Assembly (NCBI RefSeq): GCF_014195095.1
Contig: NZ_JACIBC010000002.1
Coordinates: forward strand, 372,001 to 436,000
From: Rhizobium sp. BK602
GTDB lineage: Bacteria > Pseudomonadota > Alphaproteobacteria > Rhizobiales > Rhizobiaceae
DNA: 64,000 nucleotides
Direction of reading: 5' to 3'
The first letter of the stretch is position 1, and each line of letters starts with the position of its first letter. The position numbers and the translations under genes are program-made. Of the stretch, positions 1 to 8,651 are shown in pieces. Under the pieces are notes generated by a model. It saw nothing but the letters and a program-made list of their open reading frames with translations, did no database searches and had not been told where the DNA came from.

Positions 1-564
<564 letters not shown>

Positions 565-567
565 GCC

Positions 568-1656
568 ATGAACATGACCGTCTCCCTCCGCCATCAGCAC
601 CTGGATCAGATGCAGCCCTGGAGCGACAGGCAGCATCTGCTCGAATGCCTCTCGGCAACCCCGGAAGCGCCCGATGTGATGACCTTCACATTCCGCTCCG
701 ACAAGGACAACTGGTTCCGCTATCTGCCCGGCCAGTTCGTCACCCTGGAGCTGCCGACGGCTCCGGAGCCGGTCATGCGCACCTATACGCTCTCCTCCAC
801 GCCGTCGCGGCCCTTCTCGGTCGCAGTCACGGTGAAGGCGCAGAAGGACAGCATCGGCACGCGCTGGATGTTCGAGAACCTGAAGCCGGGCATGCGCATC
901 AAGGCTTTCGGTCCGCTCGGCGACTTCACCCACATCCGCCATCCCGGCGAGAAATATCTCTTCGTCTCGGCCGGCTCCGGCATCACGCCGATGATGGCGA
1001 TGACGCGCTACATGTCCGACACCGCGCCGCTGTCCGACATCACCTTCGTCAACTGCGCGCGCAGCCCATCCGACATCATTTTCCGCTCGGAGCTGGAATA
1101 TCTCGCCCGCTTCATGCCAAATCTCGATCTCGGCTTCATCGTCGAGGGCTGCGGCCGCACCGATCTCTGGTCGGGCCTGAAGGGCCGCATCGACAAGGCG
1201 AAGATCGCGCTGCTGGCGCCGGATTTCATGGACCGCACGATCTTCTGCTGCGGCCCGGAAGTCTTCATGGATGCGGTGCGCTCCATGCTCGAGGCTCATG
1301 GCTTCGACATGTCGCGCTACCACCAGGAAAGCTTCCAGCCGGCGCAGGCGGCAACGCCGCTCGCCGAGGTCAGCGACGACGCATCGGCCGAGGCGGCCAC
1401 CTCGATCCGCTTCACCATGGCCGGCAAGGATGTCGCCTGTGCGCCGGGCCAGACGATCCTGCAGGCGGCGCGGGGCGCCGGCGTGCGGATCGGCGCGGCC
1501 TGCGAATCCGGCCTGTGCGGCACATGCCGGGTGCTGAAGCTTTCGGGCGAAGTCGAGATGAACCACAATGGCGGCATTCTCGATGACGAGGTCGACGAGG
1601 GCTACATCCTCGCCTGCTGTTCCCGTCCGAAGACGGATGTGCAGATCGAAGCCTGA
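568..1656 (+). CDS. gbcB: Oxygenase reductase subunit: FAD/NAD(P)H domain with C-terminal 2Fe-2S ferredoxin (GbcB-like)
   Basis: This 362-residue protein carries an N-terminal ferredoxin-reductase module. RTYTLSS near residue 71 is the flavin-binding motif, SAGSGITPM near 134 binds the nicotinamide nucleotide, and CGP sits near 228. A plant-type ferredoxin follows, with cysteines 312, 317, 320 and 350 in a C-x4-C-x2-C-x29-C pattern. It should pass electrons from NAD(P)H to the Rieske oxygenase encoded just upstream. The 3-base gap between stop and start indicates one transcript and translational coupling. Family and role are firm; the exact substrate of the pair is inferred. Confidence 0.85.
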   Translation: MNMTVSLRHQHLDQMQPWSDRQHLLECLSATPEAPDVMTFTFRSDKDNWFRYLPGQFVTLELPTAPEPVMRTYTLSSTPSRPFSVAVTVKAQKDSIGTRWMFENLKPGMRIKAFGPLGDFTHIRHPGEKYLFVSAGSGITPMMAMTRYMSDTAPLSDITFVNCARSPSDIIFRSELEYLARFMPNLDLGFIVEGCGRTDLWSGLKGRIDKAKIALLAPDFMDRTIFCCGPEVFMDAVRSMLEAHGFDMSRYHQESFQPAQAATPLAEVSDDASAEAATSIRFTMAGKDVACAPGQTILQAARGAGVRIGAACESGLCGTCRVLKLSGEVEMNHNGGILDDEVDEGYILACCSRPKTDVQIEA

Positions 1657-1672
1657 GGCATGGTGATGAAAC

Positions 1673-1701
1673 GATAGGGCGCTTCGACGAGGCGCTCTAT
1701 C
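1673..1701 (+). terminator. Hairpin after gbcB
   Basis: GATAGGGCGC at 1673-1682 pairs with GCGCTCTATC at 1692-1701 with one G-T pair. It starts 16 bases after the gbcB stop codon. No T-run follows, so termination is uncertain; it may instead protect the 3' end. Confidence 0.45.
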
Positions 1702-1712
1702 CCATTGCCTTC

Positions 1713-1763
1713 ATGCAATTCCCGATGACAAGCTGCTGCGCGCTTTTCCCGGAATTGCCCTAG
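1713..1763 (-). repeat. Palindromic intergenic repeat, copy 1 of 2
   Basis: The element runs from ATGCAATTCC to GGAATTGCCCTAG and folds into an imperfect hairpin through its CAATTCC and GGAATTG ends. A clearly related copy lies at 30102-30152. The CTA at its right end is the complement of the TAG stop codon of the minus-strand GH25 gene, so the element begins exactly at that stop. Confidence 0.75.
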
Positions 1764-2761
1764 AAATCCTGGTAGTTCAACTCATTGATCTCGACCGCCG
1801 GCCGTTGCGGCGTCGAAGCCGTGACCACGGGGTCGATCAGCAGCGAAGCCAGCGTCTGCAGCGGCTCGACGCAGCTCGGCGCCTTGGCGATCAGCTCGGG
1901 CGCCGGCATCGGCTTGGCGGGCAGCAGCTCGCCCTGCGGCCAGATCTTGGCGAGCTGCACCTTCGTCATCGCCGCCACATTGACATCGATGTCCGTCAGC
2001 GTTCCCGGCACCCTGTAAGGGCAGCTCTTTTCCGAGCAATTGTCGGAGGAGACGAACTGCCAGAGGGCGTAGCTGTCCCAATTGCCGAGCGGGAAGGTGC
2101 CTTTTACGTCGGTCTTGTAGCGTGCATACCAGAGCGGCAGCCGCGCCAGGATCGGATAGTCCTGGCGGTGGTCGGCAATGAACTGCGCGGTATTGTGATT
2201 GGTATAGAGGATCGGATAGCGCCCGGTCCGCACCTTGATATGACCGACGAAGATCTGCGCGTCGGCAAGCGACATGAAGCGCGTCTGATCCAGCCCCTCG
2301 AGGTCCAGCACCATCAGCTCGTCCGGTTTCGGATCGGCATAGTCGAGAAAATGATTGGCCTGATCGACCGGATTGCCCGGGCGTCCCAGATGATAGGCGC
2401 CCCACAGAAGGCCGTTGGTTTTCGCCAGCAACCGCCGCGTCTGGTAAAGCTCGCGGCTCACCGCATATTTGCGCCACATGGTCTTGCAGTGCGCGAAGGT
2501 GTCACCGGCGTGATCGCCGGTGCAGCTAAAGCTTTCGGGGAGGCCGTCGGACGCCTTGGAGATGAAGGCGGCGATACGCTTGTCCTGCAGCAGCTTTTCC
2601 CAGTCGATGGTGTTCAGCTCGTAGGCGTCGACGATGAGGGCGTTTTGTGGATCGGTCCAGGGTTGGATTTCGCCGGCCGCAAGTCTCGAGGTCAGTCCCA
2701 GCAGGGCCAGGACGATCAGGAAACTGCAAATCAGAGGGTAAGTCTGCCGGTATCCCTTCAT
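1760..2761 (-). CDS. Glycoside hydrolase family 25 (lysozyme-like) exported protein
   Basis: The 333-residue protein starts with a basic, hydrophobic export signal (about residues 1-30). The GH25 fold follows. VDAYELN near residue 44 matches the N-terminal strand of the family, GAYHLGRPGN lies mid-protein, and VLDLEG near residue 192 carries the acidic pair expected at the active site. GH25 enzymes cleave the glycan strand of peptidoglycan, so an exported muramidase role in wall turnover or competition is plausible. Several internal cysteines suggest disulfides in the periplasm. The TAG stop lies inside a palindromic repeat. A TTAA-N7-TTAA motif sits about 25 bases upstream of the start. Confidence 0.8.
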   Translation of the reverse strand: MKGYRQTYPLICSFLIVLALLGLTSRLAAGEIQPWTDPQNALIVDAYELNTIDWEKLLQDKRIAAFISKASDGLPESFSCTGDHAGDTFAHCKTMWRKYAVSRELYQTRRLLAKTNGLLWGAYHLGRPGNPVDQANHFLDYADPKPDELMVLDLEGLDQTRFMSLADAQIFVGHIKVRTGRYPILYTNHNTAQFIADHRQDYPILARLPLWYARYKTDVKGTFPLGNWDSYALWQFVSSDNCSEKSCPYRVPGTLTDIDVNVAAMTKVQLAKIWPQGELLPAKPMPAPELIAKAPSCVEPLQTLASLLIDPVVTASTPQRPAVEINELNYQDF

Positions 2762-2784
2762 GAAACAAGGGTAAATAGCAGTGG

Positions 2785-2799
2785 TTAATCCTGGGTTAA
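2785..2799 (-). promoter_or_regulatory. Candidate CtrA box upstream of the GH25 gene
   Basis: TTAA at 2785-2788 and TTAA at 2796-2799 are separated by 7 bases, matching the core of the CtrA cell-cycle regulator consensus of alphaproteobacteria. It lies 24 bases upstream of the GH25 start codon. Short AT-rich motifs arise by chance, so this is only a candidate. Confidence 0.4.
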
Positions 2800-2841
2800 G
2801 AATGTGCTCGCTACAAATTGACCGTGGAGCCTGTGCATAAG

Positions 2842-2867
2842 CCCTTAAATTGGTGCATATTTAAGGG
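2842..2867. promoter_or_regulatory. Inverted repeat in the GH25/BA14K divergent region
   Basis: CCCTTAAAT at 2842-2850 and ATTTAAGGG at 2859-2867 are perfect 9-base inverted arms around an 8-base spacer. The site lies between two divergent promoters and could be an operator for a dimeric regulator. The regulator is unknown. Confidence 0.5.
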
Positions 2868-2922
2868 AGAGACCAAATACCGCCGCGTCCAGGCGCAATC
2901 TGGGGACCTGCGGCGCGCAGGG

Positions 2923-2947
2923 GGAACCGTCCCCTCGACGGAACGTT
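2923..2947 (+). promoter_or_regulatory. EcfG-type general-stress promoter motif upstream of BA14K gene
   Basis: GGAAC at 2923-2927 and CGTT at 2944-2947 are separated by 16 bases. This is the known -35/-10 pattern for the EcfG (RpoE-like) general-stress sigma factor of alphaproteobacteria. The start codon at 2987 lies at a normal distance downstream. Confidence 0.65.
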
Positions 2948-2986
2948 AATCGCTGAGCACAAGACAAGCCAGGAATGGAGATACAA

Positions 2987-3478
2987 ATGCTTGGTTTCCG
3001 TGCAAGAGTTGCCACAGTCGCTCTTTCGGCCGCCGTGGCTCTGACGAGCTTCACGCCGTCCTTCGCAATGCAGATGCCTGCCGCACCCGTTGCGGCGGCG
3101 GACAAGGCCGCTCCGGAAGGTGTCCAACAGATCCAGTGGCGCCGCTATGACGACTATGGCGGCTATCGCGGCGGCTACTATCGCCGCCACTACTATCGCG
3201 AGGGCTGGTACGGCGGTCATCGTGGCTACCGTGACTATCGTCGCGGCTATCGCTATCACAACGGCTACTGGTTCCCGCTGGCCGCCTTCGGCGCCGGCGC
3301 CCTGATCGGCGGCGCGATCGCCAGCCAGCCGCGCTACGTGGCTCCGCCGCGCGCCGCTGGGGTCAATCCGCGCCATGTCGACTGGTGCTATGCGCGCTAT
3401 CGGTCCTATCGGGCCTACGACAATACGTTCCAGCCGTATAACGGCCCGCGCCAGCAGTGCTATTCGCCCTACTACTGA
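2987..3478 (+). CDS. BA14K-like family exported protein
   Basis: I chose the ATG at 2987, with GGAG six bases upstream, over the in-frame ATG at 2975. The 163-residue product has a cleavable-looking signal peptide ending near SFA. A Tyr/Arg/Gly-rich stretch follows (about 45-90), then a Gly/Ala hydrophobic segment, and a C-terminal domain with a WCYARYRSY motif and two cysteines. That C-terminus is the BA14K hallmark, named after a Brucella immunoreactive lectin-like protein and common in rhizobia as small envelope proteins. Its molecular function is not established. The EcfG-type promoter motif upstream suggests stress induction, and a clear terminator follows. Confidence 0.8.
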   Translation: MLGFRARVATVALSAAVALTSFTPSFAMQMPAAPVAAADKAAPEGVQQIQWRRYDDYGGYRGGYYRRHYYREGWYGGHRGYRDYRRGYRYHNGYWFPLAAFGAGALIGGAIASQPRYVAPPRAAGVNPRHVDWCYARYRSYRAYDNTFQPYNGPRQQCYSPYY

Positions 3479-3500
3479 GCGAGCCAGGCTCTTGAACCAG

Positions 3501-3532
3501 AACCGTCCGGCCATCCGCCGGGCGGTTTTTTG
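3501..3532 (+). terminator. Rho-independent terminator after BA14K gene
   Basis: AACCGTCCGG at 3501-3510 pairs with CCGGGCGGTT at 3518-3527 through one G-T pair. The stem is followed by a run of T residues. It lies 22 bases after the stop codon. Confidence 0.85.
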
Positions 3533-3548
3533 TTGGTGGACGTCGGCG

Positions 3549-4598
3549 TCAGAGAATGTTGACCCGCTTCAAGAGCCACCAGGCAAGCAGCATCGAGGCG
3601 ATGATCAGCGCGACGGCGTATTCTGTCCCGCCGCCGCCGCTCGAAAACGGCAGATTGGACGTGTTCATGCCGAAGAAGCCGGTCACCAGGGTCGGCGGCA
3701 ACAGGAAGGCGGTCATGATCGACAGGATGTAGAGGTGCCGGTTGATCTCGGAGGACAGCTTCGAATCGATTTCCTCGTGCAGCAGGCGGGCACGCTCCTG
3801 CAGGGCATAGACGTCGTGGTCGACCGCCTCCAGCCGCCCGGTCAGCCGGCCGGCGACATCCTCGAAGCCGAGCGGCATTTCATCGTCGTCAGAGGCCGCC
3901 GCCCGCCGCATCAGCGTCAGCACGGTGCGCAGGTGCCGATGGAGCCGCACGATGGTACGGCGCACCGGCGGCAGCCGCCGTCGTTCGTCGCGTGGCGCGT
4001 TGTCGTAGACGAAGTCCTCGATGAGGTTCAGTTCCTCGGTGATCTCGATGACCAGCGAGATCAGCGTGCGCTGGAATTCGATGACCAGCAGCTCGAACAG
4101 ATCGAGCGGACTTTCGAATTTCGCAGCGTTCTTCTCCACCGCCATCCGCGCCCGCTCGACGCTGCGCAGCGGCTGCAGGCGCGTCGTGATGATGAAACGG
4201 TCGGTCAGGACGAAATGCAGCCAGCCGATATCGCTGGTTTCCTGGTCGAACTCGCGCTGGAAATCGACCAGGGTTCCGAACAGCATCTGCTCGTCGACGG
4301 TGATCGTCGCATGGGTCTCGTGGGTGGTCAGCGCCGTGCGCGCCGGCTCGTTGAGCCCTGGGATGTCTTCAAGAAAAGCCGCGACGCGGGCATCGACGAG
4401 ATTGAGATGCAGCCAGACGAAGCCTTCGCCGTCGAAGAGGCCGGGGCGCTGGATATCCTCGGACAGCCGCTCGGCCTTTCCCGCGCCGGGGCGGAAGCGA
4501 TAGGCCCAGACAAAGCCGGGTATCCTGTTGGCTGTCATGATCGTGTGCATGGTCGGGCGGTTCGCATCATCAAGGGAGTTGCCATAGTCATTGTTCAT
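3549..4598 (-). CDS. zntB: CorA/ZntB-family divalent cation transporter
   Basis: The 349-residue protein has a long soluble, acidic N-terminal region rich in coiled helix. Two C-terminal membrane helices follow, and the first ends in the GMN signature (GMNTSNLPF). That signature forms the selectivity filter of the pentameric CorA superfamily. The loop after GMN and the overall length are closer to ZntB than to classical CorA, so zinc rather than magnesium is the likelier cargo. The start at 4598 has no clear ribosome site; internal ATGs at 4550 and 4538 are alternatives. It is convergent with the BA14K gene and separated from it by a terminator. Confidence 0.8.
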   Translation of the reverse strand: MNNDYGNSLDDANRPTMHTIMTANRIPGFVWAYRFRPGAGKAERLSEDIQRPGLFDGEGFVWLHLNLVDARVAAFLEDIPGLNEPARTALTTHETHATITVDEQMLFGTLVDFQREFDQETSDIGWLHFVLTDRFIITTRLQPLRSVERARMAVEKNAAKFESPLDLFELLVIEFQRTLISLVIEITEELNLIEDFVYDNAPRDERRRLPPVRRTIVRLHRHLRTVLTLMRRAAASDDDEMPLGFEDVAGRLTGRLEAVDHDVYALQERARLLHEEIDSKLSSEINRHLYILSIMTAFLLPPTLVTGFFGMNTSNLPFSSGGGGTEYAVALIIASMLLAWWLLKRVNIL

Positions 4599-4710
4599 GA
4601 CGATTGTTTATGCAAGGCCGGGTCGATGTCTCAAATCTTGCCTTTTTGCCGTGCCTGAACGGTTCGCGCGAGCGATCAGCAATTTTGATGTGGCAATTGC
4701 CGGCTAAAAA

Positions 4711-4742
4711 TTGACGCTTACGTAAAAATCAATTAGCTATAG
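4711..4742 (+). promoter_or_regulatory. Promoter with embedded palindromic operator upstream of acyl-CoA dehydrogenase
   Basis: The sequence TTGA-N3-TTACGTAA-N3-TCAA at 4711-4732 is a symmetric 22-base operator-like site. TTGACG at 4711 can also act as the -35 box, with TAGCTA at 4734 as a -10 after 17 bases. The site lies 65 bases before the gene. From memory it resembles MerR-family LiuR-type operators that control acyl-CoA dehydrogenase genes; the regulator is not in this window. Confidence 0.6.
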
Positions 4743-4806
4743 GACATAGGCAGCCGATGGCATGGATGAGGTAGGCTTTCGGCATCGTCACTGCGGAGGA
4801 GATATC

Positions 4807-6585
4807 ATGTACAAGGCGCCCGTTGAAGAAATCGCGTTCACGCTGAAGCATGTCGCTGGCCTGGAACAGGCAATGGAAGAGGGGCGTCTGGGCGATCTCA
4901 GCGGCGACGTCGTCGATGCCATTCTGACGGAGGCCGGCCGGTTCGCCGAGGATGTGATGGAACCGCTGGCCGAGATCGGCGACCGGCAGGGCGCCAAGCT
5001 CGTCGACGGCAAGGTGGTGCTGCCCGATGGCTGGGAGAAGCTTTATCGCGACTGGATCGCCGGCGGCTGGAACGGGTTGACCGCGCCGGAGGAATTCGGC
5101 GGGCAGGGCTTGCCGCATATGCTGAATATCGCGACGCTGGAAATCTGGAATTCCGCCTCCATGGCCTTCGGCCTGGCGCCGACCTTGACCATGGGGGCCG
5201 TCGAAGCCCTCATCGCCCATGGCTCTGAAGATCTCAAAGGCAAGTATCTGTCGAAGCTGGTTTCCGGCGAATGGGCCGGCACGATGAACCTGACAGAGCC
5301 GCATGCGGGCTCGGACGTCGGTGCGCTGCGCACCCGCGCCGAGCGCCGCGATGACGGCACTTATCGCCTCTTCGGCCAGAAGATCTTCATCACCTGGGGC
5401 GATCACGAGGCGGCTGAAAACATCGTTCATTTCGTGCTGGCCCGGCTTCCGGACGCGCCGGCGGGCACGCGCGGCATTTCCCTGTTCCTGGTGCCGAAAT
5501 TCCTCGTCAACGACGACGGCTCGCTCGGCCCCCGCAACGACTATTTCGCCCATTCGCTGGAGCACAAGCTCGGCATTCACGGCTCTCCGACCTGCACGAT
5601 GATCTATGGCGACGGCAAGTACGGCGCTGAAAAGGGCGCGGTCGCCTGGCTCGTCGGCGAGGAGAACAAGGGGCTCGCCTGCATGTTCACCATGATGAAC
5701 AATGCCCGCCTCGCCGTCGGCATTCAGGGTGTGGCGATCGCGGAAGCGGCGACGCAGAAGGCGATCGCCTATGCCCGGGAGCGCACCCAGGGCCGGGCGC
5801 CGGGCACGACGGCATCGGGTATGAGCCCGATCATCGAACATCCCGATATTGCCCGCATGCTGCTGACGATGAAGGCGCTGACGCAGGGCTCGCGCGCCAT
5901 CTGCTATGCCTGCGCCGAGGCGATCGACATGTCGCATCGCGATGCCGGCAAGGCGCGGCATTGGCAGGAGCGCGCCGCCCTTCTGACGCCGATCGCCAAA
6001 TCCTTCTCCACCGATGCCGGCGTCGACGTCGCCTCGCTGGGTATCCAGGTGCATGGCGGCATGGGCTTCATCGAGGAGACGGGGGCTGCCCGCCTGCTGC
6101 GCGACGCCCGCATCGCGCCGATCTATGAAGGCACCAACGGCATCCAGGCCATCGATCTCGTCACGCGTAAGCTGACCATTGCCGATGGCGAGCATGTGCG
6201 CGGCTTCATCGGCGAATTGCGCGGGATCGCCGACGCCGTCGCCAAATCCAATCTCGATGGCTTCGGCGAGACCGCCGACCGGCTGAATGCCGCCATCGCC
6301 GATCTCGAAACGGCCAGCGACTGGCTGCTGGCGCGGCAGGCAGAAGGCCATGCGGCCGAGGCGCTGGCCGGGGCGACGCCCTATCAGCGGCTGTTCGGGC
6401 TCGTGCTGACGGGAAGCTATCTCGCCAAGGCGGCGTTGACGGACGTTGCCGATGGCGAGGGCGAGAAGCGCATCGCGCTTTGCCGTTTTGCCGCCGAGAA
6501 CATGCTGGCCGAGACGGCGGCGCTTGCCGACCGCGTCGTGACTGGCGCTTCCAGCCTAGAAGCCGCGCGTATCGCTCTTGCCTGA
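4807..6585 (+). CDS. Acyl-CoA dehydrogenase (long form with C-terminal extension domain)
   Basis: The ATG at 4807 is preceded by GGAGGA, giving 592 residues. This length fits the long acyl-CoA dehydrogenases with extra N- and C-terminal domains, a group that includes DmdC-type enzymes, rather than the roughly 380-residue short-chain forms. The substrate-binding segment NLTEPHAGSD lies near residue 160. The conserved segment around IYEGTNGIQ near residue 440 carries the expected catalytic glutamate. It would introduce a trans double bond into an acyl-CoA and pass electrons to electron-transfer flavoprotein. The next gene starts just after it, so the pair forms a beta-oxidation operon. The acyl chain preference cannot be read from the sequence. 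Confidence 0.85.
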   Translation: MYKAPVEEIAFTLKHVAGLEQAMEEGRLGDLSGDVVDAILTEAGRFAEDVMEPLAEIGDRQGAKLVDGKVVLPDGWEKLYRDWIAGGWNGLTAPEEFGGQGLPHMLNIATLEIWNSASMAFGLAPTLTMGAVEALIAHGSEDLKGKYLSKLVSGEWAGTMNLTEPHAGSDVGALRTRAERRDDGTYRLFGQKIFITWGDHEAAENIVHFVLARLPDAPAGTRGISLFLVPKFLVNDDGSLGPRNDYFAHSLEHKLGIHGSPTCTMIYGDGKYGAEKGAVAWLVGEENKGLACMFTMMNNARLAVGIQGVAIAEAATQKAIAYARERTQGRAPGTTASGMSPIIEHPDIARMLLTMKALTQGSRAICYACAEAIDMSHRDAGKARHWQERAALLTPIAKSFSTDAGVDVASLGIQVHGGMGFIEETGAARLLRDARIAPIYEGTNGIQAIDLVTRKLTIADGEHVRGFIGELRGIADAVAKSNLDGFGETADRLNAAIADLETASDWLLARQAEGHAAEALAGATPYQRLFGLVLTGSYLAKAALTDVADGEGEKRIALCRFAAENMLAETAALADRVVTGASSLEAARIALA

Positions 6586-6595
6586 GGAAAAATCC

Positions 6596-7348
6596 GTGAC
6601 CGACCACATCCTGATCGAACGCCCCGAAACTGCGCCGCATGTGCAGGTGATCCGCTTCAACCGGCCGGAAAAGAAGAATGCCATCACCCGAGGCATGTAT
6701 CAGGCGATGACCGATGCCCTGAAGGCGGCAAACGACGATCCGGACATCCGCGTCACCGTCTTTCTCGGCACCGAGGGCTGCTTCTCCGCCGGCAACGACA
6801 TGGCCGACTTCCTGGCCTTCGCCATGGGCGGCAGCATGGGCCGCGAGGTACTGGATTTCCTGGGCGCGCTGGCGACGGCGAGAAAGCCCATCGTTTCCGG
6901 CGTCGATGGCCTGGCGATCGGTATCGGCACGACAATCCATCTGCACTGCGACCTGACGATTGCCTCCGACCGCAGCCTGTTCAAGACGCCGTTCGTCGAT
7001 CTCGCCCTCGTCCCCGAAGCCGCCTCCAGCCTGATTGCGCCGCGCGTGATGGGCCACCAGCGCGCTTTCGCCCTGCTGGCGCTCGGAGAGGGATTTTCGG
7101 CCGCGGATGCCAAGGATGCCGGCCTGATCTGGAAGGTGACGACGCCGGAGACACTGGAGGCCGAAACCCTGTCGTTCGCCGCCAGGCTCGCGGCCAAGCC
7201 GCCCGAGGCACTGCGGATCGCCCGTGACTTGATCCGCGGTTCGACGACGGACGTTCTCGCCCGCATCGGCGAGGAGGCTGCGCATTTTGCGGCACAGCTC
7301 AAGAGCGCGGAAGCGCGGGCGGCGTTTGAGGCGTTCATGAAGCGGTGA
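6596..7348 (+). CDS. Enoyl-CoA hydratase/isomerase (crotonase) family protein
   Basis: The GTG at 6596 has GAGGA seven bases upstream and follows the dehydrogenase stop by 10 bases. The 250-residue crotonase fold shows the oxyanion-hole segments CFSAGNDMADF and GLAIGIGTTIHL. The two catalytic glutamates of classical hydratases appear replaced. A glutamate is present in the later LVPEAASS motif, which is typical of delta3-delta2-enoyl-CoA isomerases. An isomerase role is therefore at least as likely as hydratase. Operon position with the acyl-CoA dehydrogenase supports a role in fatty-acid or branched acyl-CoA breakdown. Confidence 0.8.
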   Translation: MTDHILIERPETAPHVQVIRFNRPEKKNAITRGMYQAMTDALKAANDDPDIRVTVFLGTEGCFSAGNDMADFLAFAMGGSMGREVLDFLGALATARKPIVSGVDGLAIGIGTTIHLHCDLTIASDRSLFKTPFVDLALVPEAASSLIAPRVMGHQRAFALLALGEGFSAADAKDAGLIWKVTTPETLEAETLSFAARLAAKPPEALRIARDLIRGSTTDVLARIGEEAAHFAAQLKSAEARAAFEAFMKR

Positions 7349-7400
7349 GCGGGGTGATCCTCACCACGAGGGTCGGCCACCGGGTTTCCACCAGAAGCGC

Positions 7401-8651
7401 TTACTTCTCCAGTGCCGCCACCACCTCGACATGCGATGTCCAGAGGAATTGGTCGATCGGGGTCACCCTGGTGATGCGGTAGCCGCTGTCGGTGAGCAGG
7501 GCGAGATCACGGGCGAGCGTCAGCGGGTTGCAGGAGACGGCGACGATCTTCTTGACCGCCGAGCGGGCGAGTTCCTTGCTTTGGAATTCCGCGCCAGCGC
7601 GGGGAGGGTCGAAGACGACGGCGTCGTAATTCTTCAGCTCCTGCGCCATCAGCGGGCGGCGGAACAGGTCGCGCCGTTCGATGGTGACGGGCTTCAGGCC
7701 CTGCGTATTGCGGGCGGCATGGTCGAGAGCAGCCAAGGGCTTCTCCTCGCCTTCGACGGCGTGCACGCGGCCGATGCGCGCCAGGCGCAGCGAGAAGGTG
7801 CCGCTGCCGGCGAAGAGATCGGCGATCCGCTTCGCCTTGCCGACATGGGCGGCGACCAGCTCGGCCATGGCGTCTTCCGCCGGCTTTGTCGCCTGGGTGA
7901 AGGCGCCTGGCGGCGGCGAGACCAGCACGCCACCGAAATCGATCATCGGCTTCACCGGCTCGACCAGGATTTCACCGTTCAGCGAGACGCGGGCGATGCC
8001 GCGAAGGGACAGTACCGTTTCGATGGCGCTGCGCCGCTGCTGGTCGGAGAGCTTCTTGATGCCGTCGATGGCGAGGTCGAGGCCGGACAGCGTTTCGAGC
8101 ACGGAGATGCGGAAGGCCTCGGCATTGACGGCGACCGCGGCGCCGACCGCGCGGATTGCCGGCAGCCGCGAGATGATCCCGGCCGCGGCGATCGGACATT
8201 CCTCGATGGCGACGATATGATGGCTCTCGGCCTGATTGAAGCCGATCAGCATGCCCTTCTCGGTCTTGCGCGCGGCAAAGACGACACGGCGGCGCTCGCC
8301 GGGATGGGCGGCGATGATCTCGTCCACCTCCGGCGTCAGCCCCTTGGAGCGCAGCGCATCGGCCACGAGCTGACGCTTGAAGGCGCGGTAGGGTGCATCG
8401 GCATAGTGCTGGAGCGTGCAGCCGCCGCAGGTGCCGTTGAGGCCCTCGGGGCCGAAGTGCCGACAGTGCGGCTCCCGGCGCTCGGGCGAGGCCGATGCGA
8501 TCGACATCAGCGTGCCCTGGTGCTTGATCCGCGCGATGGCGACGGTCTCGCCGGGCAGCGTGAAGGGCACATAGACCGGCCCGTCGGCACTTTGTGCGAT
8601 GCCGTCGCCCTGGGCGCCAAGCTTCTGGATGGTGACGGTTTCGGTGCTCAT
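7401..8651 (-). CDS. rumA: Class I SAM-dependent RNA uracil-5-methyltransferase (RumA/TrmA family)
   Basis: The 416-residue protein begins with a TRAM-like beta-barrel. Cysteines 63, 75, 78 and 152 follow in the arrangement that binds a [4Fe-4S] cluster in RlmD/RumA enzymes. The SAM motif LFAGSGTF, the FDPPRAG motif and the nucleophile in VSCNPLT are all present. It should methylate C5 of a uridine in 23S rRNA or tRNA. The ATG at 8651 overlaps the TGA of tlyA by four bases, so translation is coupled. The frame stays open upstream of this start, but that part is out-of-frame tlyA and is not used. Confidence 0.88.
   Translation of the reverse strand: MSTETVTIQKLGAQGDGIAQSADGPVYVPFTLPGETVAIARIKHQGTLMSIASASPERREPHCRHFGPEGLNGTCGGCTLQHYADAPYRAFKRQLVADALRSKGLTPEVDEIIAAHPGERRRVVFAARKTEKGMLIGFNQAESHHIVAIEECPIAAAGIISRLPAIRAVGAAVAVNAEAFRISVLETLSGLDLAIDGIKKLSDQQRRSAIETVLSLRGIARVSLNGEILVEPVKPMIDFGGVLVSPPPGAFTQATKPAEDAMAELVAAHVGKAKRIADLFAGSGTFSLRLARIGRVHAVEGEEKPLAALDHAARNTQGLKPVTIERRDLFRRPLMAQELKNYDAVVFDPPRAGAEFQSKELARSAVKKIVAVSCNPLTLARDLALLTDSGYRITRVTPIDQFLWTSHVEVVAALEK

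Noticed and set aside
4729..6351. Minus-strand open frame opposite the acyl-CoA dehydrogenase
   Set aside because: An antisense shadow of a well-supported gene; it lacks motifs and a ribosome site.
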